A stretch of DNA of 64,000 nt. Source: Alphaproteobacteria bacterium (GTDB lineage: Bacteria; Pseudomonadota; Alphaproteobacteria; Micropepsales; Micropepsaceae). A model generated the notes under the pieces. That model did not search any database, was not told where the DNA came from, and saw only the letters and a list, made by a program, of their open reading frames with translations. The position numbers and the translations under genes were made by a program. How positions within the stretch are numbered: the stretch's first letter is position 1; every line of letters starts with the position of its first letter. Shown here in pieces: positions 8,984 to 19,611 of the stretch. The DNA is taken from positions 1 through 64,000 of the forward strand of contig JAJPIX010000040.1 in assembly GCA_021324545.1 (NCBI GenBank), written 5' to 3'.

Positions 8984-11602
8984 ATGAATGTTCTCGTTGT
9001 CGAATCGCCAGCCAAAGCCAAGACGATCAACAAGTATCTGGGCTCGGGCTACAAGGTGCTGGCCAGTTTCGGCCATATCCGGGATTTGCCGCCCAAGGAC
9101 GGCTCGGTCAGGCCCGACGACGACTTCGCCATGAGCTGGGAAGTTGATGCCAAGGCCCAGAAGCACATCCGCGAAATCGCCGAGGCCGTGAAAAGCGCCG
9201 ACAAGCTGATTCTGGCCACCGACCCCGACCGCGAGGGCGAGGCCATCTCCTGGCATGTGCTCGAGGTGCTGAAACAGAGGAAGGCCCTGAACGGCAAGCC
9301 GGTGGAGCGGGTGGTGTTCAATGCCATCACCAAATCGGCCGTGCAGGAGGCCATCGCCAATCCGCGCGCCATAGACCAGGAACTGGTGGACGCCTATCTG
9401 GCCCGCCGGGCGCTCGATTATCTGGTGGGCTTCACTTTATCTCCTGTGCTGTGGCGCAAGCTGCCCGGCGCGCGCTCGGCCGGCCGGGTGCAGTCGGTGG
9501 CGCTGCGGCTGATCGTGGAGCGCGAGGCGGAGATCGAGGCCTTCCGCCCGCAGGAATACTGGACCGTCGCCGCGAGCTTGCGCGTGCCGAACGGAACATT
9601 CGGCGCCCATCTGACCCATCTGGACGGCAAGAAGCTCGACAAGCTTTCGCTGAAGAGCGAAGCCGACGCGAAAGCCGCGGTGAGCGCCATAAACGCGCAG
9701 CGCTTTTCGATCGGCAATGTCGAGTCGAAGCCGGTCAAGCGCCACCCCGCCCCGCCCTTCATCACTTCCACCCTGCAGCAGGAAGCCGCGCGCAAGCTGG
9801 GCTTTGCAGCCAAGCGCACCATGCAGATCGCCCAGCATCTGTATGAAGGCGTGGATATCGGCGGCGAGACGGTGGGCCTGATCACCTATATGCGCACCGA
9901 CGGCGTGACCATGGCCGGCGAGGCCGTGGCCGAGGCGCGCAAGATGATCGGCGAACATTACGGGCAGAAATACCTGCCGGCGGCGCCGCGCGCCTATTCG
10001 AGCAAGGTCAAGAACGCGCAGGAAGCGCATGAAGCCATCCGGCCCACGAGCTTCGCGCGCCGGCCGGAGACGCTGCATCTGCGCGATCCCGACATGGTGC
10101 GGCTTTACGAGCTGATCTGGAAGCGCGCGGTCGCAAGCCAGATGGAAAGCGCCGAGCTGGAGCGCACGACCGTGGATGCGGTGTCCGCCGACAGCAAAAT
10201 CACGCTGCGCGCCACCGGCACCGTGACGCTGTTCGACGGATTCCTCACGCTCTATCAGGAAGGCCGGGACGATGAGGCCGACGAAGACGGCGCGAAGCTG
10301 CCGCAGGTCGCCATCGGCGATGCCGCGGCCGTCGAGAACATAACACCGGAGCAGCATTTCACCGAGCCGCCGCCGCGCTACACCGAGGCCAGCCTGGTGC
10401 GCAAGCTGGAAGAGCTCGGCATCGGGCGGCCTTCGACCTATGCCTCGATCCTTTCCACGTTGCGCGACCGCGCCTATGTGCGCATGGACCGCAACCGGTT
10501 CATTCCCGAAGACAAGGGCCGCATCGTCACCACCTTCCTCGCCAATTTCTTCGGCCGCTATGTCGAATACGGCTTCACCGCCGATCTGGAAGAAAAGCTG
10601 GACGAGATTTCGGCCGGCGAACTGGACTGGAAAGTCCTGCTGCGGGATTTCTGGCGCGATTTTTCCGCCGCCATCGGCGAGACGAAGGATCTGAAAATCT
10701 CGCAGGTGATCGACGCGCTGAACGATGTTCTGGCGCCGCATCTTTTCCCGCCCACCGCGGACGGCGGCGATCCGCGCAAATGCCCCACCTGCGGAACCGG
10801 CGCGTTGAGCCTGAAACTCGGGCGTTTCGGCGCGTTCATCGGCTGCTCGAACTATCCGGAATGCCGCTACACGCGCCAGCTCGGCGCAAAGGCGGGCGAA
10901 AGCAGCGAGCCCAAGGTGCTGGGCACGCATCCCCGGACGGGCGAAGAGATTTCGCTCCGCTATGGCCGCTTTGGGCCCTATGTGCAGCTTGGCGAAGGCG
11001 AGAAGCCGAAGCGCGCGAGCATTCCCAAGGGCAGCGATGCTTCGGCCCTCGACCTTGAGACCGCGATCCGGCTTCTTTCGCTGCCGCGCGAGATCGGGCT
11101 GCATCCGGAAACGCATTTGCCGGTAGTGGCGAATTTCGGCCGCTATGGGCCCTATGTTACGAGCGACGGCCAGTATGCGTCGCTCGATTCCCCGGAAGAG
11201 GTGTTCACCGTGGGGTTGAACCGCGCGGTGACGCTGCTCGCCGAGAAGAAGGCGAAGGGCCGCGCGCGCAGGGGCCCCGAGCCGCTGAAGGACCTGGGAC
11301 CGCACCCGGTGAGCGGGGCCACGATCAAGGTGATGAAAGGCCGCTATGGGCCTTATGTCACCGACGGCAACGTCAATGCCACGCTGCCCGCCGACATGGA
11401 CCCGATGGCGGTTTCGCTTGACCGCGCGGCGGCCCTGATTGACGAGCGCGCAGCCCGCGGCGGCGGGAAGAAAAAAAGACCCGCGAAGGCGAAAAGCCCA
11501 AAGCCGGAAAAGGCGAAATCCGAAAAAGCCCCGAAGGCGAAGGCTTCAAAGGCGAAAACCAAGAAGAAGCCGGCCGCCAAGATTCCCGAACCGACGGAAT
11601 GA
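8984..11602 (+). CDS. topA: DNA topoisomerase I
   Basis: 872 aa; MNVLVVESPAKAKTINKYLG, LATDPDREGEAISWH, YMRTDGV, zinc-finger CPTCGTG...GCSNYPEC, Lys-rich tail. Confidence 0.97.
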   Translation: MNVLVVESPAKAKTINKYLGSGYKVLASFGHIRDLPPKDGSVRPDDDFAMSWEVDAKAQKHIREIAEAVKSADKLILATDPDREGEAISWHVLEVLKQRKALNGKPVERVVFNAITKSAVQEAIANPRAIDQELVDAYLARRALDYLVGFTLSPVLWRKLPGARSAGRVQSVALRLIVEREAEIEAFRPQEYWTVAASLRVPNGTFGAHLTHLDGKKLDKLSLKSEADAKAAVSAINAQRFSIGNVESKPVKRHPAPPFITSTLQQEAARKLGFAAKRTMQIAQHLYEGVDIGGETVGLITYMRTDGVTMAGEAVAEARKMIGEHYGQKYLPAAPRAYSSKVKNAQEAHEAIRPTSFARRPETLHLRDPDMVRLYELIWKRAVASQMESAELERTTVDAVSADSKITLRATGTVTLFDGFLTLYQEGRDDEADEDGAKLPQVAIGDAAAVENITPEQHFTEPPPRYTEASLVRKLEELGIGRPSTYASILSTLRDRAYVRMDRNRFIPEDKGRIVTTFLANFFGRYVEYGFTADLEEKLDEISAGELDWKVLLRDFWRDFSAAIGETKDLKISQVIDALNDVLAPHLFPPTADGGDPRKCPTCGTGALSLKLGRFGAFIGCSNYPECRYTRQLGAKAGESSEPKVLGTHPRTGEEISLRYGRFGPYVQLGEGEKPKRASIPKGSDASALDLETAIRLLSLPREIGLHPETHLPVVANFGRYGPYVTSDGQYASLDSPEEVFTVGLNRAVTLLAEKKAKGRARRGPEPLKDLGPHPVSGATIKVMKGRYGPYVTDGNVNATLPADMDPMAVSLDRAAALIDERAARGGGKKKRPAKAKSPKPEKAKSEKAPKAKASKAKTKKKPAAKIPEPTE

Positions 11603-11745
11603 TCTCCCTCGCCCCCGCGCAGCCGGGGAGAGGATCGGAGTGAGGGGGCAACATCACAAAGCCTCTTCCCACCCGGTTTATTCAACTCCCCCTCACCCTG
11701 CCTCTCCCCCACATGCGTGGGCGAGAGGTGATAGCGTTGTGCTAT
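11601..11745. repeat. Palindromic intergenic repeat between topA and rnr
   Basis: Opposed arms GGAGAGG...GTGAGGGGG / CCCCCTCAC...CCTCTCCCCC, ending gtgggcgagagg. Confidence 0.65.
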
Positions 11746-11774
11746 TGCTCTGCTGAACCCAGGACAGCTCCCGT

Positions 11775-13991
11775 TTGAACAAAGCCAAAACCCGCAAATC
11801 CGAGCTCCTCACCAAGGACCGCGTGCTGGAAGCGCTCGCCAGGCTGCCAAGCGCCAGCAAGCGCGACATCGCGCGCGCGCTGGGCGTACATGGCGCTGAG
11901 CGCATTGCGCTGAAACGCATCCTGAAGGAGCTTGAGTCCGAAGGCGCCATCGCGCGCGGGCGCAAGCGCGCCTATTCGAAGCCCGGCGCGCTGCCCGAGG
12001 TTCTGCCGCTGGAAATCATCGGCCAGGACCCGGACGGCGATCTTCTGGCGCGGCCGCTGCATTGGGATCTGGACGAGGAGCCGCCGAAGATCGTGGTGCT
12101 GCCGGGGCGCGAAGGCGAAACCCCGCCCGGCACCGGCGACCACGTTCTGGCGCGGCTTTCGCGCGCGCATGACGGATACGAAGCGCGCGTCATCAAGCAT
12201 CTGGGCGCAAGCGTGCATCGCGTGCTGGGCGTGTTCCGCATGGGCACGGGCCGCGAGGGCCGCATCGAACCCATCGACCGCAAGAGCCGCATCGCTTTCG
12301 TGGTCGCCGAGCGCGACCAGGCCGGCGCGGATTCCAACGAGCTGGTGCTGGCCGAACCCCTGCCGCGCCGCGGCGCGGGCGGCCCGCGCGCGCGCATTGT
12401 GGAAAGGCTTGGCAGCCTGAATGCGCCGCGGGCTGTGAGCCTGATCGCCATTCATGCGCACGGCATTCCGACCGAATTTCCGAAAGAGGCGCTGGACGAG
12501 GCTGAGCGCGCGCAACCCGCCGCGCTCAACGGCCGCACCGACATGCGCGAGATACCGCTAGTCACGATCGACCCGGAAGATGCGCGCGATCATGACGACG
12601 CCGTGTGGGCCGCCCCCGACACCGATCCGAAAAACAGGGGCGGGCATATTGTCGTGGTGGCGATTGCCGATGTGGCCGCATATGTCACGCCCGGATCGGC
12701 GCTGGACCGCGAGGCGTTGAAGCGCGGCAACTCCGCCTATTTTCCCGACCGCGTGGTGCCGATGCTGCCGGAGCGGTTGTCGGCGGATTTGTGCTCGCTG
12801 CGCGAGGAGGAAAACCGCCCCTGCCTTGCCGTGCGGATGGTGTTCGACGCGGACGGAAAAAAGCGCCGCCACGAATTCATGCGCGGGCTGATGCGCTCTG
12901 CCGCCAAGCTCACCTATGCCGAGGCGCAGGCCATGTTCGACGGGCGCATTACGCGCGACCGGCAGGCGCTGGCCGACAATGTGATGAAGCCGTTGTGGAA
13001 CGCCTACCGGACCATGGCGAAGGCCCGCGATGCGCGCGAGCCGCTTGATCTGGATTTGCCGGAACGGCGCATCGTGATCGGCGAGGACGGCAAGATCGCT
13101 TCCATCGCCTTCCGCGAGCGGCTGGAATCCATGCGCCTGATCGAGGAATTCATGATCCAGGCCAATGTGGCCGCGGCAGAATCGCTGCAGAAGGCGCGGT
13201 TGCCGCTGATCTTCCGCATTCACGAGACCCCGTCGCAGGAAAAGCTGGCGGCGTTTGCCGATTATCTGCGCACGATCGGTCTTTCCTTCGCCAAGGGACA
13301 GGTGATCAGGCCGTCCAGCTTCAACCGAATCCTGAAACAGGCGAAAGGCGGGCCGAACGCCGAGGTCATCAACGATGTGGTCCTGCGCACGCAGGCCCAG
13401 GCCGTCTATGCGCCGGAGAACATCGGCCATTTCGGGCTGAACCTTTCGCATTATGCGCATTTCACCTCGCCCATCCGGCGCTATGCCGACCTCGTGGTGC
13501 ATCGCGCGCTGATCCGGGCGCTGAGATTGGGCAAGGACGGATTGACCGACGGCGAACTGGCGAAGCTTGGCGAGATCGCGGACCACATTTCGATGACCGA
13601 GCGGCGCGCGATGGCGGCCGAACGCGATTCCACCGACCGCTACGTGGCGGCCTTCATGGCCGACCGCGTGGGCGCCATCTTCGATGCCCGCATCACCGGC
13701 GTGACGCGCTTTGGACTTTTCGTGCGGCTGAAGGACACCGGCGCGGAAGGACTGTTGCCCGCCCGCTCGCTCGGCTTCGAATTTTTCCGCCACGACGAGC
13801 GCCGCCACGCGATGATCGGCGACCGGAGCGGCAAGAAATATTCGCTGGGCGATATCGTGCGCGTGCGGCTGGCGGAGGCGGCGCCGCTGACGGGGGGCCT
13901 GCGATTCGAACTGGCCGAAGCCGGCGCGCCCGCGCGCCGCCCGCACATTACGAAAACAGATAACAAACGCCGCCGCCGCGCGCGGTCCTGA
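11775..13991 (+). CDS. rnr: Ribonuclease R
   Basis: 738 aa, TTG start; DPEDARDHDDAVWA, LNLSHYAHFTSPIRRYADLVVHRAL, S1-domain and basic tail. Confidence 0.95.
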   Translation: MNKAKTRKSELLTKDRVLEALARLPSASKRDIARALGVHGAERIALKRILKELESEGAIARGRKRAYSKPGALPEVLPLEIIGQDPDGDLLARPLHWDLDEEPPKIVVLPGREGETPPGTGDHVLARLSRAHDGYEARVIKHLGASVHRVLGVFRMGTGREGRIEPIDRKSRIAFVVAERDQAGADSNELVLAEPLPRRGAGGPRARIVERLGSLNAPRAVSLIAIHAHGIPTEFPKEALDEAERAQPAALNGRTDMREIPLVTIDPEDARDHDDAVWAAPDTDPKNRGGHIVVVAIADVAAYVTPGSALDREALKRGNSAYFPDRVVPMLPERLSADLCSLREEENRPCLAVRMVFDADGKKRRHEFMRGLMRSAAKLTYAEAQAMFDGRITRDRQALADNVMKPLWNAYRTMAKARDAREPLDLDLPERRIVIGEDGKIASIAFRERLESMRLIEEFMIQANVAAAESLQKARLPLIFRIHETPSQEKLAAFADYLRTIGLSFAKGQVIRPSSFNRILKQAKGGPNAEVINDVVLRTQAQAVYAPENIGHFGLNLSHYAHFTSPIRRYADLVVHRALIRALRLGKDGLTDGELAKLGEIADHISMTERRAMAAERDSTDRYVAAFMADRVGAIFDARITGVTRFGLFVRLKDTGAEGLLPARSLGFEFFRHDERRHAMIGDRSGKKYSLGDIVRVRLAEAAPLTGGLRFELAEAGAPARRPHITKTDNKRRRRARS

Positions 13992-14070
13992 CTCGCACGC
14001 GCAGGCCCGGTACGCTAGGCTCGCCGCGAACCGGCTGGAAACATCCGACTCGCCACGAGAGAGCAAACCC

Positions 14071-14649
14071 ATGCCCTCCCTCGACCAGGCCGTCGTTCTG
14101 ATTCGCGAATATGGCTATCTGATCCTCTTTCTGCTGACGGTCGTGGAAGGCCCGATTGCGACCGTGCTTGGCGCGTTTCTGGCGGCGCAGAGCTATTTCA
14201 ATATTTTCATTGTGTATGTCGTGGTTGTCACTGGCGACCTTGTGGGCGACATTCTCTATTATGCGGCGGGGCGGTTCGGGAGGACCCACCTGTTGGAGCG
14301 CTTTTCGGGGTTGACCGGACTGACGCCGGACCGTCTGACGTGGCTTGAACGCTGGTTCGAAAGCCACGGCGCCAAGGCCATTCTCGTCGCCAAATACACC
14401 CAGACCGGATTCATCGCGCTGCCGGGCGCCGGCGCGGCGCGCATGCCCATTCCATCCTTCCTGTTCTTCAATCTGGTGGGGACGATCCCCAAGGCGTTCA
14501 TTCTGTGCGCGGTGGGATTCCTGTTCGGCGCGGCCTATCACCAGATCGATTCCTGGATTGACCGCATCTCGCTTCTTCTGGCGCTGGCGGCATGCCTGTT
14601 CGGCGCCTGGGCGATCGTGCGTTCCCGGCGCAAGACCGCGGAGCGATAG
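14071..14649 (+). CDS. DedA-family membrane protein
   Basis: 192 aa; multiple TM segments, GDLVGDILYYAAGRFGR, KYTQTGFIALPGAGAARMP pattern. Confidence 0.8.
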   Translation: MPSLDQAVVLIREYGYLILFLLTVVEGPIATVLGAFLAAQSYFNIFIVYVVVVTGDLVGDILYYAAGRFGRTHLLERFSGLTGLTPDRLTWLERWFESHGAKAILVAKYTQTGFIALPGAGAARMPIPSFLFFNLVGTIPKAFILCAVGFLFGAAYHQIDSWIDRISLLLALAACLFGAWAIVRSRRKTAER

Positions 14650-14652
14650 CGC

Positions 14653-15327
14653 ATGACACAACTGAGCTGCATTGTCCCCGCCTACAACGAAGGCGCGCGC
14701 ATTTCGAGCGTGCTGCGCGCGCTGAGGCATCCGCTTATCGGCGAGGTGGTGGTCGTGGACGACGGTTCCGCCGACGATACGCGCGCACGCGCGCTTTCGT
14801 TTGCGGGCGTGCGGGTGATTTCGCATGCGGCGAACATGGGCAAGAGCCGCGCCGTCTGCACGGGAATCCGCGCCTGCCGGGGCGAATATCTGCTGTTCAT
14901 GGATGCCGACCTGATTGGCCTGAAGCCGCACAACCTGACCGACCTGATTGCGCCGGTGCTGAAGGGCCAGGCCGACGTTTCCATTTCGCTGCGCGGCAAT
15001 GCGCTTCTGCCCTGGAAATGGATCGGGCTCGATTACGTGTCGGGCGAACGGGTGCTGAGGCGTGATCTCATTCTGCCGCATCTGGACGAGATTGAATCGC
15101 TGCCCGCTTGGGGACTGGAAGTGTTCCTGAACAACCTCTTCATCGAGCGCGGCTGCCGCATCAAGGTGGTGCGCTGGGACAATGTGATGAGCCCGCTGAA
15201 GCACCGCAAGCACGGCAAGCGCAAGGGGCTGGCGGCGGAAATGCGCATGCTGAACGACATCGTGGAAACCATTTCGCTTTCCGGAACGCCGCTGCAGATC
15301 AGCGCCATGATCCGCGCGCGGGTGTGA
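14653..15327 (+). CDS. Family 2 glycosyltransferase
   Basis: 224 aa; CIVPAYNEGARISSVLRAL, VVVDDGSADDT, FMDADLIG. Confidence 0.88.
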   Translation: MTQLSCIVPAYNEGARISSVLRALRHPLIGEVVVVDDGSADDTRARALSFAGVRVISHAANMGKSRAVCTGIRACRGEYLLFMDADLIGLKPHNLTDLIAPVLKGQADVSISLRGNALLPWKWIGLDYVSGERVLRRDLILPHLDEIESLPAWGLEVFLNNLFIERGCRIKVVRWDNVMSPLKHRKHGKRKGLAAEMRMLNDIVETISLSGTPLQISAMIRARV

Positions 15328-15366
15328 GAGTAAAGACGGCCCGCGCAGCACCTATTGCCACAGCCG

Positions 15367-15446
15367 TCATCGCCCGCTTTATGCGGGCGGCCCAATTTTT
15401 GAGAACAACAAAATGGGTTGCCCGGACAAGCCGGGCAATGACGGCG
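15367..15446. repeat. Dispersed inverted-repeat element, copy 2
   Basis: cgtcatcgcccgctttatgcgggcggcccaatttt...aaaatgggttgcccggacaagccgggcaatgacgg, inverted relative to copy 1 at 4593. Confidence 0.7.
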
Positions 15447-15476
15447 TTAAGATATTTGCGTCCGGGGAAATCGCGC

Positions 15477-15947
15477 TTATCGCCCCTTGCCCAGCACGGC
15501 CGCGCGGCGGGCGAGGCTTTTCGTCGGCCATTCCTTCTTCATGTCGTAATAGACCCTGAAGGCGCGCGCGCCCTTGGGCAACGGCAGCCACGGCACGCGG
15601 GAGCGCGTGAAGATGTGCACATCGGGCTTGATGTTGTGCGGGCGCTTCAGCGTGGCAACGCGCACGAAGAGCATGACCTTGCGACGGCCGTAATCGCTCC
15701 AGAGCGCCGTCTGGCATTTGGGGCAGCGGTAGATGTCGTGCGGGCGGCCGGAATCGGTTTTCACGGTCACGCGCCTGGGCTTGCCCCTGGTGAGGCGCAC
15801 GTTCTTCGCCTCGATGATGGCGTTGATGGCAAACGCCCCGCCTGTCTGCGTCTGGCAATCGGTGCAGTGGCAGCAATGCACGAACATGGGCTTTGCCGTG
15901 AGCTCGAACGCAACGGCGCCGCAGAAGCAGGAAGCGGGATAGCGCAT
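15477..15947 (-). CDS. GFA (glutathione-dependent formaldehyde-activating-like) family protein
   Basis: 156 aa; SCFCGAVAFELT, HCCHCTDCQTQTGGAFA, CPKCQTALWS. Confidence 0.88.
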   Translation of the reverse strand: MRYPASCFCGAVAFELTAKPMFVHCCHCTDCQTQTGGAFAINAIIEAKNVRLTRGKPRRVTVKTDSGRPHDIYRCPKCQTALWSDYGRRKVMLFVRVATLKRPHNIKPDVHIFTRSRVPWLPLPKGARAFRVYYDMKKEWPTKSLARRAAVLGKGR

Positions 15948-16033
15948 GACGGATTCCCCTCAGGATCGGCCGGCCGCCTTTCGCCGGCAACGCTTGACGG
16001 GACCATTATCTGCGGAGCACGCGCATTCGCAAA

Positions 16034-17245
16034 TCACTCCGGCGTGCGCGCGGCGATGCGCGTGCCGTCCGCGATCCGGTCGCTGGGATGCAGCACCACG
16101 CGGTCGCCGGCGGTCAGGCCCGACAGCACTTCCGCCACATCGTCATTGCTGTGGCCGACAACGATGCGCGCAAGGCGCGCGCGCCCGTCTCTTTCGGCGA
16201 ACACGGCCCATCCCCTGCCCTCGCGGAACATCGCGGCCACGGGCACGCGCAGCACATTTTTGGATCGCCAGATCGTAATGTGGACGATCACGCGGTAGCC
16301 ATCGGCGATCGGGGCCCTTTGCGCCCGGGGGCCGGTGAAATCGAGCAGCACGTTGACGCGCTGCTCTTCCACGCCGAGCGCGGAGATTTTCGTGAAACCG
16401 GATGGTTCCACGCGGCGGACGCGCGCGGCAAGCGGGCGGGCGCCGCCCCAGTCGGTGATCGTGGCGGCATCGCCCGCGTGCACCTTGACGGCGTCTTCCG
16501 AAATCAGGTCGGCGACGATTTCGAGCCCGGCGGGATCGCCGACTTCGAGAATGGGCGCGCCCGCCACAAGCACCGCTTCGCTTTCGTGCGGAACGCGCAA
16601 TACCCGGCCCGACACCGGCGCAATGATGGGAATGCCCGCCTGCGATGCCTGGCCCGGCTTTGCGCCGGGATCGATCAGAAGGGCACGCGCGGCTTCGAGA
16701 TCGGAATTCTTCACGCGCAAGGCCGCTTGGGCGGTCGCAAGCTGCGCCGTGGCGGTGTTGAAGGCGAGCTGCGCGCGCTCCAGATTGGCGGTGGAGATGG
16801 CGCCCGATGCGCTCAGGCTTCTCGCGCGCCTGAGGTCCGACGTTGCAAAAGCCAGCTCGGCTTTCACGCGGTTCACATCGGCGGCCGCGAGGCTGCGCGC
16901 CGCTTCCGCGGCGCTGACGGCCGCTTCGGCCTGTGTGCGCGTGCGCACATCCAGAAAGGACGGCGCGATGGGAAGCAGATCGGCGACTTTCGTTTTCCCG
17001 CCGATGACGGAGTCGCCCGGATGCACTTCCACGCGAAGCAGCCGGCCGTTCACCGGCGCGGAAATCTGGTAGATCTCGCGCACACGTGTGCGTCCTTCGT
17101 CGGACACGTCCACCTGCATCGGCCCGCGCGTAACCGTGGCGAGCTCCACCGCAACCGGCCGCGGCCAGAAGGTCCAGACGAACGCGCCCAATACGAGCGC
17201 GCCTACGGCGATCATGAGTGCGGCGCGGCGCTGCCCCGGCGACAT
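16034..17245 (-). CDS. HlyD/RND-type periplasmic adaptor of ABC exporter
   Basis: 403 aa; N-terminal TM, adaptor repeats, PVSGRVLRVPHESEAVLVAG; next to permease and ATPase. Confidence 0.88.
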   Translation of the reverse strand: MSPGQRRAALMIAVGALVLGAFVWTFWPRPVAVELATVTRGPMQVDVSDEGRTRVREIYQISAPVNGRLLRVEVHPGDSVIGGKTKVADLLPIAPSFLDVRTRTQAEAAVSAAEAARSLAAADVNRVKAELAFATSDLRRARSLSASGAISTANLERAQLAFNTATAQLATAQAALRVKNSDLEAARALLIDPGAKPGQASQAGIPIIAPVSGRVLRVPHESEAVLVAGAPILEVGDPAGLEIVADLISEDAVKVHAGDAATITDWGGARPLAARVRRVEPSGFTKISALGVEEQRVNVLLDFTGPRAQRAPIADGYRVIVHITIWRSKNVLRVPVAAMFREGRGWAVFAERDGRARLARIVVGHSNDDVAEVLSGLTAGDRVVLHPSDRIADGTRIAARTPE

Positions 17246-17248
17246 GAG

Positions 17249-19609
17249 CTACTCCCGTGTCTTCAGCACGGCGATCAGGTCAAGGCGGCTGATCCGCCGG
17301 CCAACCACCAGCGCTGACGCCGCAGCCGAGATCAGCACGATGCCCATCGCGATGCCATAGGTGGCGGGCAGGATAATGAAGGGCACGCGAAAAAGCTTCG
17401 TCTCCATCGCCGACGCCATCAGCCAGGCAAGGCCGTATCCCAGCGCGCAACCGATGGGCAGCGCGGCGAGCACGAGCAGGGCAAGCTCTCCGAGCAGGAT
17501 GTATGTCACCTCGCCGCCCGTGAACCCCAGGACGCGAAGGCTGGCAAGCTCCCGCCCCCGCTCGGACAGCGAGATTCGCGCGGCATTGTAGATCACGCCG
17601 AAGGCGATAATTGCACCCAGCCCGATGTAGAAATCGATGACGATGGTCATGCTTTTGGCCATCGTTTCGCGCAGCGCCGAAATGGCCTGCTGGCGCGTGG
17701 AAACGGTCGCGACTGCGGGAATATCCTTGAGCCGTTTGAGCAACCGCTCCTGTACCGCGCGGTCGAGCAACGCCTGGATTGCAGTGATTGCGTGCGGCTC
17801 GCCGGTCAGCCGCCAAAGCGCGCGCTGATCCATATAGGCCGAAAGCCCGACGTGCTCCATGGCAATCGCCGAGACCCTCAGGCGTGCGTGGCGGCGCGCG
17901 CCTTCGAGCACATCCACGTCAACCGCATCGCCGCCTTGGACCTGGAGAAGACCGGCAAGCTTGTTCGAAAGCACGATCCCTTCCTGCGGCAGGGTGAAGG
18001 CGCGGCCCGCCAAATCGTAGAAGGCGCGGTAGCGCGTGCCGGACCTGAGGCCCGAAATGCCAAGCCGCTGCGAGACATGCCCGTGAGACAGGCGCGCGGG
18101 CACCTCCAGAACCGGTTCGGCGCCACGCACGCCGGACAGATGGGCGATATCGAAGCGCGCGCGCTCGCCGCGCCGGTCCACAAGCCCGATCACCACATCC
18201 TGGCGGTTGGCGCGGAAATAGAAGCTGTCCACCAGCTCGTCGATGGCATCGAAGAAGAAAAACAGGCCCACCAGCAGCATGACCGCCATCGCCGACCCGC
18301 AAATCGTCAGCGCGGCCCTGAGCGGCCAGCGTTCGATATGCCTGAGGATCATCTGCGTGGGCATCGAGGCGATGCGATCAAGCCCCATGCGATCCAGCAG
18401 CGTGCGCCGGTAGATGGCGGGCGCGGGAGGCTGCATCGCCGTCGCCGGTGCAAGGCGCACGGCCCGCAACACGGCCGTCCAGGTGCCCAGCGCGGCGGCG
18501 AGAAGCGAGAGCAGCACGGCCATCGAAAAGACCGCCGGATCCATCCGGTATTCCAAAAACGGGAAACGGAAATAGTCCTGATACATGCCCGTCATCCAGC
18601 GGCCGAGCCACAATCCGGCCGCGATGCCGGCCACAACGCCGGCCGCCGTGATGACGAGCGAGAACTTCAGATAGTGACGGCCGACCTCGCCGTTCGAATA
18701 GCCGAAAGACTTCAGGAGCCCGATCGATTCCCGTTCCGTATCGATCAGGCGCGAAAGAACCATGTTGATCAGAAAGGCGGCCACCGCCAGAAAAACCGGC
18801 GGAATGACGAGCGCCACGGTCCTGAGCTGATCGAGCTCCTGATCCACATAGGCATTGCTCATCTGATCGGCGCGGCCGTAAGCGGCCGTTCCGCCGTAGC
18901 GCGCCAGCAGATTGTCGAGGCGGCGGATCACCTCCGGCTCCGACGCGCCGGGGGAAAGCGAAAGGCTGATGTCGTTGAACGCGCCGTCGAGATCGTAGGC
19001 GGCTTCCAGGATTCTGCGCGGCATCCAGAGAACGCCGAAGGCCTTGTCGTCGGCCATGAGCTGGCCGGGCGGCAGCGTGTAAATGAACTCCGGCGAAAGC
19101 GCGATTCCCACGACCGTAAAATCGCGCTTGCGGCCGTTCAGCAGGACCGAAAGATGCGCGCCCGTGTGGTCGCCGAGCGCCTGCGCCATATTCTCGCTCA
19201 TGACGAGCTCATCGCGGCCGCGCATGGGCATCCGGCCCTCGCGCAGCGCAAGCCGGTTGAGGCGCGGCTCGCCCTCGTCCGGCAGAGACACCAGCAACGC
19301 CGACGCCGGCCGGTCGAGCGAAGGAATGTCGAGCGCGGCGTAATAGGTGATGCGCGCCGCGGCCGCGGCCACGCCGGGAATTTCGGAAACCTGCGCGGCC
19401 ACGCGCAGCGGCGCGCGGCGCAACTGCGAAAACACATCCGCAAAGCGGTAGCGCTCGTAATAGGCATCGCGCGTCTCCCGCAACGAAATCATGGCGCCGT
19501 AGGTCATCACCACAATGGCCACGCCGCAGGCGATGACGGCCGCAATGGCGAGCGCCTGGCCCTTCACATGCCAGAGGTCGCGCAGAAGTTTCCGGTCGAG
19601 CGCGCGCAT
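17249..19609 (-). CDS. FtsX-like ABC transporter permease (two FtsX domains)
   Basis: Within ORF 17249..19831; start MRALDRKLLRDLWHVKGQALA; LLKSFGYSNGEVG and LRVLGFTGGEVTYILLGE repeats. Confidence 0.88.
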   Translation of the reverse strand: MRALDRKLLRDLWHVKGQALAIAAVIACGVAIVVMTYGAMISLRETRDAYYERYRFADVFSQLRRAPLRVAAQVSEIPGVAAAAARITYYAALDIPSLDRPASALLVSLPDEGEPRLNRLALREGRMPMRGRDELVMSENMAQALGDHTGAHLSVLLNGRKRDFTVVGIALSPEFIYTLPPGQLMADDKAFGVLWMPRRILEAAYDLDGAFNDISLSLSPGASEPEVIRRLDNLLARYGGTAAYGRADQMSNAYVDQELDQLRTVALVIPPVFLAVAAFLINMVLSRLIDTERESIGLLKSFGYSNGEVGRHYLKFSLVITAAGVVAGIAAGLWLGRWMTGMYQDYFRFPFLEYRMDPAVFSMAVLLSLLAAALGTWTAVLRAVRLAPATAMQPPAPAIYRRTLLDRMGLDRIASMPTQMILRHIERWPLRAALTICGSAMAVMLLVGLFFFFDAIDELVDSFYFRANRQDVVIGLVDRRGERARFDIAHLSGVRGAEPVLEVPARLSHGHVSQRLGISGLRSGTRYRAFYDLAGRAFTLPQEGIVLSNKLAGLLQVQGGDAVDVDVLEGARRHARLRVSAIAMEHVGLSAYMDQRALWRLTGEPHAITAIQALLDRAVQERLLKRLKDIPAVATVSTRQQAISALRETMAKSMTIVIDFYIGLGAIIAFGVIYNAARISLSERGRELASLRVLGFTGGEVTYILLGELALLVLAALPIGCALGYGLAWLMASAMETKLFRVPFIILPATYGIAMGIVLISAAASALVVGRRISRLDLIAVLKTRE

Positions 19610-19611
19610 GG

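Noticed and set aside
9437-11305. 622-aa minus-strand ORF
   Set aside because: Antisense to topA; compositional artefact.
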